Notes under the pieces: generated by a model
The model's input: only the letters and a program-made list of their open reading frames with translations
Databases searched by the model: none
Told to the model about the DNA's origin: nothing
Position numbers and translations under genes: made by a program
In this document: one piece after another, positions 6,689-8,099 of the stretch
Numbering within the stretch: position 1 is the first letter of the stretch
Layout: each line of letters begins with the position of its first letter
Origin: Nitrosarchaeum sp.
Lineage (GTDB): Archaea > Thermoproteota > Nitrososphaeria > Nitrososphaerales > Nitrosopumilaceae
Assembly: GCA_013140415.1 (NCBI GenBank)
Contig: JABFSW010000090.1
Span: 1 to 8,099, forward strand
Direction: 5' to 3'
Length of the DNA: 8,099 nucleotides

Positions 6689-7903
6689 CTAGTTTACTAC
6701 CGCCGATATTTCTTTGATATTTGCCTTCATTACTTTTGGTTTTGGCAAAATTTCCATTATTGCCTCAGTTGCTTTTAATCCATTTCCAGTAACATAGCAT
6801 ACGACAGAATCATTTTTGTCAATTTTTCGCTGCTCTACCATCTTTTGAAGTACCGCAACAGAGACGCCACCTGCAGGCTCTGTAAATATTCCTTCAGTTT
6901 TTGCCAAAAGCAATATTGCATCTAAAATTTCTTTATTGTTGCATTCTTCTGCAAATCCATTGTATTGTGCTAATCGTTTTAGTACATATCTACCATCTCC
7001 AGGATCACCTATTGCCAAACTCTTTGCAATGGTGTCAGGATGCTCCACTGGAATCACTTCTTTGTTGTTTTTCTTAAATGCATCAACTATAGGTGCACAT
7101 CCATGTGGTTGTGCTGCTATCATGTGCATATTTGAAACATTATTTAATAATGAAACTGTTTGTAATTCTTCAAATCCTTTACAAATTGCATTTAGCATTG
7201 CACCACTTCCTACGGGAACTATGAGTTGATCAGGAACTTGCCAGTCAAGTTGTTCTGCAACTTCGTATGCAAGTGTTTTAGAACCTTCTACATAATGAGA
7301 ACGCATGTTAATATTTACAATTCCAATTCCTTTACTATCTCCAATCTGTGCAGCTATTCTATTTGCATCATCATATGTTCCATCCACTGCAATGTAATTT
7401 GCGCCATAGGATAATGCCTGTGCAATTTTTGCCATCTCAATATTACTTGGCGCAAATACATGACATGGCAATCCAGCTTTAGCTGCATGTGCTGCAGTTG
7501 CAGATGCCAAATTGCCAGTAGATGCACAACCTACTGCAGATAATCCAAATTCTTTTGCCTTTGATATTGCAACTCCTGCTGGTCTATCTTTAAATGAAAA
7601 TGTTGGGTTTACAGAATCATTTTTGATGTAAAGATTGTTTAATCCTAATTTTTTTCCAAGATTATCAGCTTTGATAAGAGGGGTCATTCCTGCACCAATA
7701 CTGACAATATTGGATTTGTTTTCTATTGGCAATAATTCAAAATATCTCCAATAGGTGTGTTCACGATTTGTAAATGTATTCTTGGCAATTGTGGGAAAGT
7801 CATATTTTACATCAAGAGGTCCAAAACAGTCATCGCAAATATACTTGAAAGCAGTATCATAGTCTTTTTTACATTCTCTGCATTGTAGTGATGTTCTAGC
7901 CAA
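6689..7903 (-). CDS. thrC: Threonine synthase family PLP enzyme with N-terminal zinc ribbon
   Basis: 404 residues, a usual length. Threonine synthase converts O-phospho-L-homoserine and water to L-threonine and phosphate in the cytoplasm. Cysteine pairs C8/C11 and C23/C26 form an N-terminal zinc ribbon. K105 in SFKDRP (103-108) is the expected PLP Schiff-base lysine. ASTGN (127-131) and VGSGA (231-235) are cofactor-binding loops. EPAGG (342-346) and TGNGLK (372-377) close the active site. The start is TTG at 7901-7903. An in-frame TGA lies 18 bases upstream at 7919-7921, no other start codon lies between, and AAAGGAG sits 9 bases before the TTG. Residue 102 is Phe and residue 108 Pro where many threonine synthases have NPTGSFKDRG, so this is a distinct subfamily. 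Its operon partner is a sulfur-carrier/E1 fusion. A role in sulfur amino acid synthesis therefore cannot be excluded, though threonine synthase is the default. Confidence 0.88.
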   Translation of the reverse strand: MARTSLQCRECKKDYDTAFKYICDDCFGPLDVKYDFPTIAKNTFTNREHTYWRYFELLPIENKSNIVSIGAGMTPLIKADNLGKKLGLNNLYIKNDSVNPTFSFKDRPAGVAISKAKEFGLSAVGCASTGNLASATAAHAAKAGLPCHVFAPSNIEMAKIAQALSYGANYIAVDGTYDDANRIAAQIGDSKGIGIVNINMRSHYVEGSKTLAYEVAEQLDWQVPDQLIVPVGSGAMLNAICKGFEELQTVSLLNNVSNMHMIAAQPHGCAPIVDAFKKNNKEVIPVEHPDTIAKSLAIGDPGDGRYVLKRLAQYNGFAEECNNKEILDAILLLAKTEGIFTEPAGGVSVAVLQKMVEQRKIDKNDSVVCYVTGNGLKATEAIMEILPKPKVMKANIKEISAVVN

Positions 7904-7911
7904 GATTAGTT

Positions 7912-7919
7912 TCTCCTTT
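7912..7919 (-). promoter_or_regulatory. Shine-Dalgarno of thrC
   Basis: On the minus strand this reads AAAGGAGA, complementary to the archaeal 16S rRNA tail. The GGAG core is 9 bases before the TTG start. It is the evidence that decides for the TTG start, because the nearest in-frame codon upstream of the site is a stop. Confidence 0.8.
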
Positions 7920-7947
7920 CAAACTATACATAAAAAATCCTAATATC

Positions 7948-7968
7948 AAGTTAAGTATTACTTAACTT
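7948..7968. promoter_or_regulatory. Perfect 21-bp palindrome, candidate operator of the thrC operon
   Basis: Arms AAGTTAAGTA and TACTTAACTT are exact reverse complements around a single T. It lies 45-65 bases before the thrC start and just downstream of the TATA candidates, a position where a bound dimer could block transcription. The AT-only character outside two G/C pairs per arm makes a protein site more likely than a stable RNA hairpin. The binding protein cannot be named from sequence. Size and symmetry fit a dimeric helix-turn-helix regulator. Confidence 0.6.
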
Positions 7969-7998
7969 TACTGACTAAAAAATATAATGAAAATTACC

Positions 7999-8010
7999 TA
8001 TATTTATAAA
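7999..8010. promoter_or_regulatory. TATA-like element in the thrC control region
   Basis: Minus-strand TTTATAAATATA matches the archaeal box A. It would place the thrC start site near 7979, with a leader of about 75 bases containing the palindrome. The plus strand also reads as a TATA element (TATATTTATAAA), so it could serve the possible rightward gene at 8080. A second minus-strand candidate, ATTATATTTTTT, lies at 7978-7989 and would put the start site inside the palindrome. Confidence 0.45.
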
Positions 8011-8079
8011 AAATTTGTAGAGTTGACACAGTTTAAAGAAAAATTTAGAAAAAATCTATGTTTTGGAGATTTTCCAATT

Positions 8080-8099
8080 ATGAGTAAGGTTTTTAGATA
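8080..8099 (+). CDS. Possible start of a divergent gene, truncated by the window end
   Basis: An ATG at 8080-8082 opens a frame reading MSKVFR up to the edge. A GGAG at 8065-8068 lies 11 bases before it, slightly long but usable spacing, and a plus-strand TATA-like sequence lies at 7999-8010. Only six complete codons are visible, so the product cannot be recognised. The assignment rests on the ribosome site and divergent layout alone. Confidence 0.3.

Noticed and set aside
5363..7414. Plus-strand frames opposite the E1 fusion and thrC genes
   Set aside because: They are antisense to genes with clear catalytic motifs and encode no recognisable protein.
8058..8087. ATG at 8058 as the start of the right-edge gene
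   Set aside because: That frame closes at TAA after nine codons and has no ribosome site before it.
1..8099. CRISPR arrays, insertion sequences, tRNA or rRNA genes, phage or defence genes
   Set aside because: I saw no regularly spaced direct repeats, transposase motifs, cloverleaf or rRNA sequence. The region reads as ordinary core genome.

Overview
The window looks like part of an ammonia-oxidising archaeon of the Nitrosopumilus group (Nitrososphaerota, formerly Thaumarchaeota). The main reason is a complete, exported, very acidic 1706-residue protein that I recognise as the S-layer protein type of marine Nitrosopumilus. Archaeal features agree: TATA boxes rather than -35/-10 pairs, an AT-rich background, and a one-piece ubiquitin-like/E1 fusion. 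The species cannot be fixed from sequence alone.

Layout, right to left, because all three confident genes are on the minus strand. (1) 8080-8099 may hold the first codons of a plus-strand gene that runs off the window. (2) 7904-8079 is an AT-rich control region with TATA-like sequences and a perfect 10+1+10 bp palindrome. (3) 6689-7903 encodes a threonine synthase family PLP enzyme with an N-terminal zinc ribbon. It starts at TTG behind a strong Shine-Dalgarno. (4) 5347-6687 encodes a CysO/MoaD-like ubiquitin-fold domain fused in frame to a MoeB/ThiF-type E1 enzyme. Its ATG is one base after the thrC stop, so the two genes almost certainly form one operon. (5) 5144-5346 is a 203-bp AT-rich intergenic region with two candidate TATA boxes and two small inverted repeats in front of the S-layer gene. 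(6) 23-5143 is the S-layer gene. Only 22 bases follow its stop, so its terminator lies outside.

How the genes may work together: the thrC and ubiquitin-like/E1 pair is the most interesting part. The ubiquitin-like domain ends in PAVAGG, the same ending as Mycobacterium CysO, the thiocarboxylate sulfur carrier for cysteine synthesis by the PLP enzyme CysM. An activating E1, a sulfur carrier and a fold-type II PLP enzyme in one operon suggest protein-thiocarboxylate-dependent synthesis of a sulfur amino acid. That is inference. The conservative reading is a threonine synthase sharing an operon with a sulfur-carrier activating enzyme. The S-layer gene is separate in function: it builds the cell envelope lattice and is probably transcribed from its own strong promoter.
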